DNA of 64,000 nt from Aliishimia sp963922415 (GTDB lineage Bacteria > Pseudomonadota > Alphaproteobacteria > Rhodobacterales > Rhodobacteraceae). The position numbers and the translations under genes were made by a program. This document shows, piece by piece, positions 1 to 8,164 of this stretch; position 1 is the stretch's first letter; every line of letters begins with the position of its first letter. The notes beneath the pieces were generated by a model. That model was not told where the DNA came from, did not search any database, and was given only the letters and a program-made list of their open reading frames with translations. The DNA is taken from contig CAWUIP010000007.1 of assembly GCA_963922415.1 (NCBI GenBank), forward strand, positions 1-64,000, read 5' to 3'.

Positions 1-17
1 TTTAGAGCGGTCAGACC

Positions 18-197
18 TTAGTCGGACACAGCTGCCAGAACCAGTGCCAGGATGATCAGCGGAACAATGATGCCCGCGGAAGAACCTGTTGTTTCTTCAA
101 CGATGACAGGTGCTTCGATGATTGGGTCCGCAACGGAGCCCGCAAAAGCAGTCGAAGCAGCAGCGGTCAGAGCAGCAGCAAGAACGAGTTTTTTCAT
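18..197 (-). CDS. Small exported or single-pass membrane protein, unknown function
   Basis: A 59-residue protein. It opens with a clear signal sequence (MKKLVLAAALTAAASTAFA, probable cleavage after Ala19). A short acidic, Val/Pro-rich stretch follows, then a second hydrophobic segment (about residues 38-56, Gly-Ile-Ile-Val-Pro-Leu then Leu-Ala-Leu-Val) that ends near the C-terminus. I chose the ATG at 197 because AGGTTG lies just upstream and the signal peptide starts there; the in-frame extension to 242 adds only an unlikely basic stretch. It would be an inner-membrane peptide facing the periplasm. The family is not recognised and I propose no function. It runs in the same direction as the transpeptidase gene upstream of it (stop at 331), separated by 133 bp in which I see no clear terminator. 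Confidence 0.6.
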   Translation of the reverse strand: MKKLVLAAALTAAASTAFAGSVADPIIEAPVIVEETTGSSAGIIVPLIILALVLAAVSD

Positions 198-330
198 ATC
201 AACCTCCAGTTTGCGCGCACCGAATCTGCGATACGCACGCAAGACTTACCTCGTATGCATGTCTAAGCAGTTCAGCCATATGAATGCAAATGCGATCCAA
301 CGGCCAATTCCCGCAAGACAAGTGATGTCG

Positions 331-942
331 TCAAATAAGCAACACTTGCGTGCCAACATTTGCCAGCTCGTAAAGCTCTTCGATATGTTGGTTGTAAAGA
401 CCGATGCAGCCGTTCGAAGACCGGCGCCCAATCTTGCGCGTGTCATGCGTGCCGTGGATCCGGTAGTAGGTCCAGGTCAAGTGCAGCGCACGCGTGCCCA
501 ATGGATTGTCGGGACCCGGCGCGATATAGGGCGGCCATTCTGGATTGCGCTTCAACATCGACGGGGTGGGGCGCCAGTCTGGCTCCGGATCCTTAAACGT
601 CACCTTGGTGCGACCGCGGCGCGTCAAGTCCTCAGTCAGCGGCACCGACGAAGGATAAAGCTTATAAAGGGCCTGATCTTCGCTCCAGTAATGCACCGCG
701 CGACTGTCGATATCGACTAAGATCGCACCATTGCGCAGGTTGTCAAAGTAAGGCTGCCAGTCGAGCGACCGAAAGCTTGAGATATTGCGCCGAACGGTCT
801 CGGTCACATCGCGCTCAACTTCTGTGGTGGTCGAGGAATTCACACTGTCGGCGTTTTGTGCAATCAACGGTGTGGCGAGGCCAGCGGCCGTTGTGGCCAA
901 GAAGGCGCGGCGGCTTTGAGTTTTGATAGACGTTTTGCTCAC
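331..942 (-). CDS. L,D-transpeptidase (YkuD/ErfK family), Tat-type signal
   Basis: Predicted periplasmic L,D-transpeptidase of 203 residues. Such enzymes make 3-3 peptidoglycan cross-links or attach lipoproteins to the cell wall through a catalytic cysteine. The YkuD signature is near the C-terminus: His163 in Ile-His-Gly-Thr and Cys179 in Ser-Ser-Asn-Gly-Cys-Ile. The usual Ser-His-Gly-Cys is therefore Ser-Asn-Gly-Cys, a known variant. The N-terminus carries a twin-arginine motif (Ser-Arg-Arg-Ala-Phe-Leu, residues 10-15) before a hydrophobic stretch ending Ala-Gln, which suggests Tat export. The start is taken as GTG at 942, with CGGAG about 10 nt upstream; the ATG at 984 would put a non-signal extension in front of the RR motif. 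It is divergent from the CAP-domain lipoprotein gene. Confidence 0.85.
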   Translation of the reverse strand: MSKTSIKTQSRRAFLATTAAGLATPLIAQNADSVNSSTTTEVERDVTETVRRNISSFRSLDWQPYFDNLRNGAILVDIDSRAVHYWSEDQALYKLYPSSVPLTEDLTRRGRTKVTFKDPEPDWRPTPSMLKRNPEWPPYIAPGPDNPLGTRALHLTWTYYRIHGTHDTRKIGRRSSNGCIGLYNQHIEELYELANVGTQVLLI

Positions 943-1014
943 GTGCGGTCTCCGAAAAATTGACACACATATAATTCTCTGCACACGTGGATATGGCGCG
1001 AAAGCCTCAGTTGC

Positions 1015-1064
1015 AATTCAAACGATTGTCATATCCGTGAAGGATCGTGATGTGCGTTTGAATT
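1015..1064. promoter_or_regulatory. Inverted repeat in divergent LDT/CAP promoter region
   Basis: Two perfect 10-bp arms, AATTCAAACG (1015-1024) and CGTTTGAATT (1055-1064), flank a 30-nt spacer. They lie between the divergently transcribed transpeptidase (start 942) and CAP lipoprotein (start 1118). The spacer itself contains a short ATCC/GGAT inner pairing. It could be an operator or a leader hairpin of the CAP gene. No regulator is identified. Confidence 0.4.
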
Positions 1065-1117
1065 ACATCGCACGGTTTAGTATCTCCAAACGGAGTTTTA
1101 GGGTGGAGTTGCCTGTG

Positions 1118-1627
1118 ATGGGTCGTTTTTTTGGCGGAGTTGTTGCTCTTTTGTTGGCGCTGACAGCATGTGCGCCGGTCGAAACTCAGCTTGGATCTGA
1201 CGGAAAGCCCCTGCCCAGCCTCTACCGAATTCGTGCAGGTGACACTGGCAAAATCCAATTTAGCATGCTCGATTCTGTGAACGCACTCCGCCAAGCTTCT
1301 GGAGCTGCCGCGCTGACACTTGACTCAAAACTGAACGCCGCCGCCGCGACACATGCGCGTGACATGTCCATCCAAAATCGCCCGTGGCATTTCGGCTCGG
1401 ACGGATCTTCTCCCATCGACCGTGTTCAACGTGTCGGTTACCCGGGCCAGCTTGTCGGCGAAAACATCTCAGAGACGTATGAGACGGAGCTTGAGACGTT
1501 AGCGGCTTGGATGGAACAACCCGATACCCGCCGCGTTATCCTATCCCCCGATGCGCAACGCATGGGATTTTCCTGGTTTCAAGAAAGCAACGGGAAAATT
1601 TGGTGGACGCTCGTCGTCGGAAGTTAA
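1118..1627 (+). CDS. CAP (SCP/PR1)-domain lipoprotein
   Basis: A 169-residue predicted lipoprotein: signal peptide with lipobox Leu-Thr-Ala-Cys (acylated Cys18), then a CAP/SCP domain across most of the mature protein. Visible CAP features are the Asn-Ala-Leu-Arg helix start, 'HARDMS', 'HFGSDG' and 'GENI' in the expected order, and a C-terminal beta strand with paired tryptophans (Ile-Trp-Trp-Thr-Leu-Val). The His residues of 'THARDM' and 'WHFG' and the Glu of 'GENI' fit the family's metal-binding cavity. Start at ATG 1118, with GGGTGGAG about 10 nt upstream. Bacterial CAP proteins are secreted or envelope-bound and mostly of unknown biochemical role. It lies between two L,D-transpeptidase genes, which hints at a cell-envelope job. 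Confidence 0.8.
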   Translation: MGRFFGGVVALLLALTACAPVETQLGSDGKPLPSLYRIRAGDTGKIQFSMLDSVNALRQASGAAALTLDSKLNAAAATHARDMSIQNRPWHFGSDGSSPIDRVQRVGYPGQLVGENISETYETELETLAAWMEQPDTRRVILSPDAQRMGFSWFQESNGKIWWTLVVGS

Positions 1628-1657
1628 TCTGCGCCCACCGCACACGGCGCATCCTCG

Positions 1658-1679
1658 CTTCATTGTTCTAAAAATACTC
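1658..1679. repeat. Rhodobacteraceae-type intergenic motif (degenerate copy)
   Basis: The stretch CTTCAT...CTAAAAATACTC lies between the convergent CAP and transpeptidase genes. It resembles a short AT-rich element (reverse: GAGTATTTTT...ATGAAG) that I recall as common between genes in Rhodobacteraceae. Only one copy was noticed in this window. The assignment is from memory and weak. Confidence 0.25.
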
Positions 1680-1695
1680 AGTCAAAATCCCGCCA

Positions 1696-2202
1696 TCAGG
1701 GGTTGATGGTGATCAGCGTACCGTTGCGCACCATGGCATAGATCTCTTCCATCTCTTTGTTTTTCACGGCTATGCAGCCCCAAGTCCAATCCGCCTCGTC
1801 AGTTCCGCCCCGAAACGGATTGCGCTGGCCATGAATAAAGATGTCACCCCCTGGGCTTTTGCCCAGCGCTTTCGCTTCGGCGACGTCCTGCGCGTTCGGA
1901 TAACTGATCCCAAGCGAAAGATGGAACCGGCTGTTGGGGTTACGCCGGTCGATGAAATACGTGCCTTCCGGCGTCTTTTGGTCACCTTCAAACTGTTTAT
2001 CGCCCACAGGTGATCCGCCCAGGTCCACGTCGTAGGTCTTTAGGGCGCGGCCGTTATGGACCAGGAACATCTTGCGATCTGCCTTGTTGACGACGATGCC
2101 CGTGATCTCCGGCCCATTGTAGGTGCGAAATTTGCTGCGCCCACCACATGCAGCCAAGATCGTACTGGCGATGCCCAAAAGGAAAAATGCCCGCCGTTTC
2201 AT
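1696..2202 (-). CDS. L,D-transpeptidase (YkuD family) lipoprotein
   Basis: A 168-residue predicted lipoprotein with lipobox Leu-Ala-Ala-Cys (Cys19) preceded by an Arg-Arg N-region. The YkuD domain fills the mature protein: a substrate-strand region with 'KTPEGTYFIDRRNP', catalytic His124 in Phe-Ile-His-Gly and Cys143 in Trp-Thr-Trp-Gly-Cys-Ile-Ala-Val. These enzymes cross-link diaminopimelate residues of peptidoglycan, or tether proteins to it, in the periplasm. It is distinct from the Tat-dependent paralogue at 331-942 and convergent with the CAP lipoprotein gene. The start at ATG 2202 gives a complete signal peptide; the Shine-Dalgarno (AGGTATT) is modest. Confidence 0.85.
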   Translation of the reverse strand: MKRRAFFLLGIASTILAACGGRSKFRTYNGPEITGIVVNKADRKMFLVHNGRALKTYDVDLGGSPVGDKQFEGDQKTPEGTYFIDRRNPNSRFHLSLGISYPNAQDVAEAKALGKSPGGDIFIHGQRNPFRGGTDEADWTWGCIAVKNKEMEEIYAMVRNGTLITINP

Positions 2203-2291
2203 GCTCGAATACCTATTTTGTCTGTTTTTCTATGCGTAACACTGTCGGGCCAATCGGGGCCAGAGACGAATAGGGACACGTCACGACTTCG

Positions 2292-3071
2292 TTACGGCGC
2301 ATCTCGATCTGACAAACGCTTTTCGATGTCTTCAAGGCGCCGCAGCACTTCATCTCGATAGGTTTCAGTCTCTAACCGGCTTTCTTCTTGATACGCGTCT
2401 TGCATCGTATTCACGACCAAACCGACCAGCAAGTTCACGACAGCAAACGTTGTCGCCAAAATAAATGGCAAAAAGAACAACCAGGCATAGGGGTGCGATT
2501 CCATCACTGGCCGTACGATCCCCATCGACCAGCTTTCCAATGTCATAATCTGAAACAGCGTGTAGGCAGACAGGCCAAGATCACCAAACCATTCAGGAAA
2601 ATCGGCACCAAAGAGCTTCGTCGAGATCACAGACCCGATGTAGAAGATGATCGCCATCAGCAAAAAGACTGATCCCATGCCTGGCAGCGCCGAGAAGAGC
2701 CCATCGACCACGCGTCGCAGAGACGGTGCTGCTGAGACGACGCGCAGAACCCGCAGGATCCGCAACGCGCGTAAAACAGACAAGCCCTCGGACGCAGGCA
2801 TCAGCGACACTGCGACGATCAAGAAGTCAAAAACATTCCAACCGCTTTTGAAAAATGTGCCCCTGTAAGCGATCAGCTTCAAGATCAGTTCAATCACGAA
2901 GATTGCGAGGCAAAGGGTGTCCAAAATGTTCACCAGATTGCCCGCGACGGCCATTGCTTGCTTGGAGGTATCAAGACCCAGCAACACTGCGTTAAAAAGG
3001 ATCACGCCAATGATGAAATTTCCAACCAGCCGGCTTTCCAACCAAGATGCAAGCGTTTCACGGGACATCAT
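2292..3071 (-). CDS. Voltage-gated sodium channel, NaChBac/NavSp type
   Basis: A 259-residue single-domain six-helix cation channel subunit that should form a homotetramer in the inner membrane. S4 carries four arginines at three-residue spacing (Arg101, 104, 107, 110) in Leu-Arg-Ala-Leu-Arg-Ile-Leu-Arg-Val-Leu-Arg, the voltage sensor. The pore loop has the filter Thr-Leu-Glu-Ser-Trp-Ser-Met (177-183). This is the TLESW signature of bacterial sodium-selective channels, and the SM ending matches the Silicibacter/Ruegeria NavSp branch. The C-terminal tail (about 230-253) is charged and heptad-like, fitting the four-helix-bundle coiled coil of this family. Two start codons in tandem (3071, 3068) cannot be separated. 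The gene begins 18 bp after the RNA methyltransferase stop, so the two are probably co-transcribed. Confidence 0.93.
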   Translation of the reverse strand: MMSRETLASWLESRLVGNFIIGVILFNAVLLGLDTSKQAMAVAGNLVNILDTLCLAIFVIELILKLIAYRGTFFKSGWNVFDFLIVAVSLMPASEGLSVLRALRILRVLRVVSAAPSLRRVVDGLFSALPGMGSVFLLMAIIFYIGSVISTKLFGADFPEWFGDLGLSAYTLFQIMTLESWSMGIVRPVMESHPYAWLFFLPFILATTFAVVNLLVGLVVNTMQDAYQEESRLETETYRDEVLRRLEDIEKRLSDRDAP

Positions 3072-3089
3072 CTGAGTAGCAAGCTCCAG

Positions 3090-4319
3090 TTACATTTTGC
3101 GCGCAGAACGCGAAAATCGCGCAGCAAGTTCCACATGACTTGACCAGCGAAATTGGTCAACAACTTGCACCCAGTCCAAGGTATAGCCGCCAGCAACAAG
3201 AACTGCAGCGTCCCGCGCAAAGGTGCCCGGATCACAGGACACATACGCCACAACTGGAACTTCGCTGTCCGCAATGCAGTCGACTTGCGCCGCGGCACCC
3301 GCACGCGGCGGGTCCAGAACGATCCCACTGAACCGCCCTAGCTCGGACGGGGTCAGCGGGTCTTGGAACAGGTCGCGGACCGCAGCTGTTATCGGGAAGG
3401 TCAAGTCCGCATGGTTGGCCGCCTCTTGGCACGCCGCAACCATGCGCGCATCGCTTTCAAACGTATGTACCGGCGCATGGTCCGCCAAGAAGAGCGCAAA
3501 TGTTCCACACCCCGCAAAAAGATCCGCAATGGCGTCAGTTCCTGCAAGGGCTTGGCGCACTGCTGATTGCAGGACTATCTCGCCATGCTTTGTCGCCTGA
3601 AGAAAGGCACCATCCGGCAGCGTGACGCGTGCCTGCCCCAAAACAACGTTAGGCGCCGCGTTTTGCAAAACCAGCTCTTCGTCCCAGGTCAGCCGCGCAA
3701 TGGAAAAAGGCGCAACTGCTGCAGGCAAGCTTTGGCGCAGCGCGTCGTCCAAGGGTTTTCCGCCCGTAACATTCACGGCCAATCCTTCATCCGTCGCTGT
3801 GCACATGCAGTCCAATACACCTGCCCGGCTCCCACCCATTTTGGCCAGCGCGCGGCACAGTGCAAAGGCGTCATCGAGGCCTTTGGCCAGAACGGGGCAC
3901 GCGTCGATATCAATGATTGTCCCAGACGCCCGCGCATGAAACCCAGCCAGCGCTCCGGATTTGGTGCGTCTTGCAGACAGTTTCGCACGACGCCGACTGT
4001 CTGAAGGGGAGGTCTCAATGGGACGAAACTCGGGTGTTAGACCCTGTTTTGCTAATGCGTCGCGCACAAGTGACTGCTTCCAATCAGCCACAAACGGATC
4101 TGACGCGTGCTGCAGCTGACACCCACCGCAGGTCTTGAAATACCGGCAAGGCGCGGCCACGCGATTTGCGGAAGGCTGAAGGATCTTCGGCGCTGCCATG
4201 CGCCCCTGTTCCACCTCACCTGAGACACGTTCACCCGGCAAGGCGCGATCCACAAAGATGGGACCAGCGGCCCGTCCATCCCCTTTATGGCCCAGCGCGT
4301 CTATTGTCAGTTCGGGCAT
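3090..4319 (-). CDS. Class I SAM-dependent 5-methyluridine RNA methyltransferase (RlmD/TrmA family)
   Basis: A 409-residue RNA m5U methyltransferase of the COG2265 family. A TRAM-like N-terminal segment is followed by a likely [4Fe-4S] ligand set (Cys58, Cys64, Cys67 in Cys-x5-Cys-Gly-Gly-Cys, plus Cys141 in Asp-Ala-Cys-Pro). The SAM-binding motif is Asp-Leu-Phe-Ala-Gly-Cys-Gly-Thr-Phe. The catalytic region has Leu-Asp-Pro-Pro-Arg-Ala-Gly and Tyr-Val-Ser-Cys-Asp-Pro with nucleophile Cys362, then the terminal 'HVE' motif. The iron-sulphur cysteines point to an RlmD/RlmC-like 23S rRNA enzyme rather than TrmA, which lacks the cluster. The exact target uridine cannot be read from sequence. It lies 12 bp downstream of... 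the opposite side is the ABC exporter stop at 4332, with all genes running leftward. Confidence 0.9.
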   Translation of the reverse strand: MPELTIDALGHKGDGRAAGPIFVDRALPGERVSGEVEQGRMAAPKILQPSANRVAAPCRYFKTCGGCQLQHASDPFVADWKQSLVRDALAKQGLTPEFRPIETSPSDSRRRAKLSARRTKSGALAGFHARASGTIIDIDACPVLAKGLDDAFALCRALAKMGGSRAGVLDCMCTATDEGLAVNVTGGKPLDDALRQSLPAAVAPFSIARLTWDEELVLQNAAPNVVLGQARVTLPDGAFLQATKHGEIVLQSAVRQALAGTDAIADLFAGCGTFALFLADHAPVHTFESDARMVAACQEAANHADLTFPITAAVRDLFQDPLTPSELGRFSGIVLDPPRAGAAAQVDCIADSEVPVVAYVSCDPGTFARDAAVLVAGGYTLDWVQVVDQFRWSSHVELAARFSRSARKM

Positions 4320-4331
4320 GTAGGTGTCCGG

Positions 4332-6167
4332 TTACTCTGCTGCTTGCGTCCGAATAAACCCACCCGACTGGCGATGCCAATACTGCGCATAAAGCCCACC
4401 ACGCGCGATCAACGCGTCATGCGTGCCCTCTTCGACAATCTCACCCTGGTCCATAACGATCAGCCGATCCATCTCGGAAAGGGTCGACAAGCGATGTGCA
4501 ATGGCCAAAACTGTTTTGCCCTCCATCACCCGCGTGAGGGCCTGCTGGATCGAGGCTTCGACCTCACTGTCGAGCGCAGAGGTGGCTTCATCCAAAACCA
4601 AAATCGGTGCGTCTTTCAGAATGGCGCGCGCGAGCGCGATGCGTTGTCTTTGGCCACCCGAAAGCTTCACGCCGCGCTCTCCCAGACGCGCCTCGTATCC
4701 TGCGCGCCCCTTGTGATCAACAAGGTCCAAGATGAATGCATGTGCTTCGGCCTTCTGCGCCGCTGCAATCATTTCATCCTCGCTGGCGTCTGGCCGACCA
4801 TAAAGAATGTTCTCGCGCGCAGAACGGTTAAACATCGCGGTGTCTTGGGTCACCATACCGATCTGCTGACGCAGACTGTCTTGCGTTACCTGATCCGTGT
4901 CCTGACCATCGATAAGGATCCGTCCGCCTTCGGACCGGTAAAGCCCCAAAAGAAGCGATACCAATGTCGTTTTTCCGGCCCCCGACGCGCCGACAATGCC
5001 AACCTTTTCGCCAGGCTTGAGTTTAATCGAAACGTCTTTGATGCCGCCTGTTTCGCGCCCATAGGCAAAAGCAACGTGGTCAAAAACAACTTCGCCCGAA
5101 GTTACCTTTAGATCGGTCGCGTTTGCCGCATCCTCAATTCGAACCTTGGGCGTCAGCGTGCGCATTCCATCTTCGATCTCACCCACATTCGCGTAGATCT
5201 GCATCAGCGTGAACGAGACCCAACCAGTCATCTGCGCAATGCGGATCGAGACGGTGCCCGCCGCCACGATATCGCCAGGTGTTGCCAAGCCATTTTGCCA
5301 TAGCGCCAAGCTGATCCCGACAAGTGCAACGGGCAAAACTCCGGCCAGCGTCATCAAACAGACCCTAAACAGGGCAGAGAGATAGCCAAAGTCGATCGCG
5401 CGCGACCGAAACGTGCCCAGCGCATCCAGAGCGGCGGTATCCTCGTGCTGAGTGTGGGCGAACAGCTTCACTGTTTTGATGTTCGTGATCGTATCGACGA
5501 TCTGTCCTGTCACCATCGTCCGCGCCCCGGCTCGCGCCGCAGACCGCACACGGATACGCGGCAGGAACCATCGGATCAAAAATCCGTAAGCAAAGAGCCA
5601 CACGACAAAAACGCCAAGAATGCGCCAATCAACGGCCATAAGCACCAGCACTGCACCAAAGAGCGAGGCAAGCGCGAAGGCGACCACGTTGATGCATTCA
5701 TTCACAACATCCGTCACCGCCCGCGCGGCTTGCATCTGCTTTTGCGCCAGGCGGCCGGCAAAATCATTGTCAAAGAACGTCACCGATTGGCCCAACGTCC
5801 AGCGGTTCAGCCGCGACGTGACCAATGGATTGATGTTGGGCACCACCATGATCGAGTTTGACGCGTTCGAAAGGCCAAACGCGATGGGCCTTATCAGAAG
5901 GAAAAACGCCACGCATCCCAGGATTAGGGCCGTGTTCTGCGCCGAAAAGAAGCCCTCCGCGCCGCTTTCCAATGCTGAATCGATGACCAACCCCAACACC
6001 AGGGCCGTCCCAGCCTCCATAACGCCCGCAATTGCCGAAAACGCCGCCGCCATCCAAAGAACAGGCCAGCTGCCCTTAAGGCACCAAATCATAAAGGGCC
6101 CTAAGGTCTGTGGCGGTGGTCCATCTGCGGACTGAAACGCGTCAATCCAGTTCTCAATGCGGGTCAT
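4332..6167 (-). CDS. ABC exporter half-transporter (permease-ATPase fusion) 1
   Basis: A 611-residue type IV ABC exporter subunit: an N-terminal transmembrane domain (about residues 30-330, six helices) and a C-terminal nucleotide-binding domain. Walker A is Gly-Ala-Ser-Gly-Ala-Gly-Lys-Thr-Thr (near residue 400), the signature is Leu-Ser-Gly-Gly-Gln-Arg-Gln-Arg, and Walker B is Ile-Leu-Val-Leu-Asp-Glu, followed by the D-loop and the switch His in 'AIAHRLST'. Both catalytic sites look intact. Its start overlaps the stop of the next half-transporter by 4 bp (ATGA at 6164-6167), so the two are translationally coupled and likely form a heterodimer. The family exports lipids, drugs or peptides. 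No substrate can be assigned from sequence. Confidence 0.93.
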   Translation of the reverse strand: MTRIENWIDAFQSADGPPPQTLGPFMIWCLKGSWPVLWMAAAFSAIAGVMEAGTALVLGLVIDSALESGAEGFFSAQNTALILGCVAFFLLIRPIAFGLSNASNSIMVVPNINPLVTSRLNRWTLGQSVTFFDNDFAGRLAQKQMQAARAVTDVVNECINVVAFALASLFGAVLVLMAVDWRILGVFVVWLFAYGFLIRWFLPRIRVRSAARAGARTMVTGQIVDTITNIKTVKLFAHTQHEDTAALDALGTFRSRAIDFGYLSALFRVCLMTLAGVLPVALVGISLALWQNGLATPGDIVAAGTVSIRIAQMTGWVSFTLMQIYANVGEIEDGMRTLTPKVRIEDAANATDLKVTSGEVVFDHVAFAYGRETGGIKDVSIKLKPGEKVGIVGASGAGKTTLVSLLLGLYRSEGGRILIDGQDTDQVTQDSLRQQIGMVTQDTAMFNRSARENILYGRPDASEDEMIAAAQKAEAHAFILDLVDHKGRAGYEARLGERGVKLSGGQRQRIALARAILKDAPILVLDEATSALDSEVEASIQQALTRVMEGKTVLAIAHRLSTLSEMDRLIVMDQGEIVEEGTHDALIARGGLYAQYWHRQSGGFIRTQAAE

Positions 6168-8002
6168 TCGGCAGCCTCAGTATTCAGGAACCCACCAGAT
6201 TGACGGGCCCAGAACCCTGCATATAGGCCGCCTTGCGCCAAAAGCGCGGCATGCGTGCCCTGTTCTACGATTTGGCCCCGATCCAGCACCAAGATGCGGT
6301 CCATCTGCGCGATGGTGGACAGCCGGTGCGCAATGGCGACAACGGTTTTCCCCTCCATCATCCCATATAGTGTCTCCTGAATCGCGGCCTCTACCTCACT
6401 ATCGAGCGCAGACGTTGCCTCATCGAGCAACAGGATAGGCGCGTCCTTCAGAATGGCGCGCGCAAGCGTGATCCGCTGACGCTGACCGCCCGAAAGCTTC
6501 ACACCGCGCTCCCCTACATGCGCGTCATAGCCGCTGCGACCTTTGGGATCGGTCAACTCCTCGATAAAAACATGCGCTTGAGCTTGGCGCGCGGCATCCA
6601 TCATCTCGGCCTCTGTCGCGTCGGGACGACCATAAAGCACGTTATCGCGCACTGAACGATGCAGAAGTGAACTATCCTGCTGCACAACCCCGATCTGGCG
6701 CCGCAAACTATCTTGCGTCACAGTGCCAATATCCTGGCCGTCGATTAGGATTGTGCCCTGCTCGGGATCATAAAATCGCAGCAGCAACTTCACCAAGGTG
6801 GACTTGCCTGCGCCAGACCGACCCACAAGCCCGATCTTCTCGCCCGGTGCGATGGTCAGGTCGATCGCCTCCAAACCACCGGAATCGCGGCCATAGTGGT
6901 GGGTCAACCCCTCGATAGTAATTTTGCCATCGGTCAGTTTTAGATCTGTTGCATCTTCGCGATCCACCAACCCAATAGGCTGCGCGATGGTTTCCATGCC
7001 TTCTGCGACAACGCCCAATTGCTGGAAGAATGAGGTCAGCGCCCACATGATCCAACCGGTCATCGCGTTTAGGCGCAGTACCAAGGCGGATGCGGCGGCA
7101 ACGATCCCCACACTGGCAAGGCCCTGCATCCAAAGCAGAATTGCCCAGCCGACAACACCGACGATCAAAAGGCCGTTGAGGGACGTCAGCATGATATCCA
7201 TCATGGAGAAAATGCGCATTTCGGCGATGAACGTGGTGCGTGTCTTGTCGATGGCCTCCTTTGCGTAGGAGACTTCGCGGTCGTGATGCGCAAACATCTT
7301 GACCGAGTGAATGTTGGTATAGCTGTCGACCACGCGCCCAGTTGTTTCAGACCGCGCGTCCGAAGCAGCCTGGCTTGCCGGTTGCACGCGTTTGACAGTC
7401 CACGCCGTCAACCAAACGTAAAGGCCAAACCATAGCACCAGCGGTAGCAAAAGGCGTGGATCAGACACGGAAAGAAGCACTGCAGCGCCCACCAGATAGG
7501 CAACAGAATATGCAATCGCATCAAAGACTTGAAAAATCACCTCCCCCGCAGCGGGCGGTGTCTGCATGATCCTGTTTGCAATGCGTCCCGCAAAATCATT
7601 CTCGAACCAACCAACGGACTGACGCAACACGTGACGGTGCGACCGCCATCGGATGAGCGTTCCAAAATTGGGCATGACCCCATTGTTGAGCAGGAGAACA
7701 CCCACAGCTTGAACGGCGGGGCGGATGAACAGCAGAAACAGTGCGACAAGAATAAGTTCGGTGCCATGTTCGGCCCAAACTTGGGCAGGATCGCCTTTCA
7801 GCAGGTCAACAACCCGCCCCAAATAGCCGATCAGCCACACTTCCATCGAGGCGATGACCACCGATGACAGCGCAGTCGCAACAAACAGTCCCTTAAACGG
7901 CTGAGCGTAGTCTTTTAAGAACAGCCAAAGCGTGGTTGGCGGCGTATCAGTCTGTTCATAAGGCGTGTAAGGGTCGACGAGATTTTCGAAAAATCGGAAC
8001 AT
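6164..8002 (-). CDS. ABC exporter half-transporter (permease-ATPase fusion) 2
   Basis: A 612-residue partner of the downstream half-transporter, with the same domain order: membrane domain first, ATPase second. Walker A is Gly-Arg-Ser-Gly-Ala-Gly-Lys-Ser-Thr, the signature is Leu-Ser-Gly-Gly-Gln-Arg-Gln-Arg-Ile-Thr, Walker B is Ile-Leu-Leu-Leu-Asp-Glu, and 'AIAHRLST' carries the switch histidine. The two C-terminal ends are alike (both end Gln-Ser-Gly-Gly-Phe ... Ala-Ala-Glu), indicating an old tandem duplication. I prefer the ATG at 8002 (MFRFFENL); an upstream ATG at 8050 adds a 16-residue extension lacking conserved character. Both ATPase sites look complete, unlike heterodimeric exporters with one degenerate site. 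Confidence 0.93.
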   Translation of the reverse strand: MFRFFENLVDPYTPYEQTDTPPTTLWLFLKDYAQPFKGLFVATALSSVVIASMEVWLIGYLGRVVDLLKGDPAQVWAEHGTELILVALFLLFIRPAVQAVGVLLLNNGVMPNFGTLIRWRSHRHVLRQSVGWFENDFAGRIANRIMQTPPAAGEVIFQVFDAIAYSVAYLVGAAVLLSVSDPRLLLPLVLWFGLYVWLTAWTVKRVQPASQAASDARSETTGRVVDSYTNIHSVKMFAHHDREVSYAKEAIDKTRTTFIAEMRIFSMMDIMLTSLNGLLIVGVVGWAILLWMQGLASVGIVAAASALVLRLNAMTGWIMWALTSFFQQLGVVAEGMETIAQPIGLVDREDATDLKLTDGKITIEGLTHHYGRDSGGLEAIDLTIAPGEKIGLVGRSGAGKSTLVKLLLRFYDPEQGTILIDGQDIGTVTQDSLRRQIGVVQQDSSLLHRSVRDNVLYGRPDATEAEMMDAARQAQAHVFIEELTDPKGRSGYDAHVGERGVKLSGGQRQRITLARAILKDAPILLLDEATSALDSEVEAAIQETLYGMMEGKTVVAIAHRLSTIAQMDRILVLDRGQIVEQGTHAALLAQGGLYAGFWARQSGGFLNTEAAE

Positions 8003-8164
8003 AGGAGAGCCCTCGGGCAAGCAGCAAATTGATTGTTTGGTCGGCGGCAAGGCTGACCAAAAGCGAGCAGGTCAACCGTTTAAAAAAAGGTGATCTGATC
8101 CACTCGCATCATGCTGCATCTCCATTCTGTGATGCGGGTGATTTAGCGCAATCTGGAAGGGAAG

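Noticed and set aside
8036..8061. TTTGGTC/GACCAAA stem as terminator between cca and the ABC genes
   Set aside because: No T-run follows on either strand, so it is not a convincing terminator. The 162-bp gap otherwise shows nothing clear.
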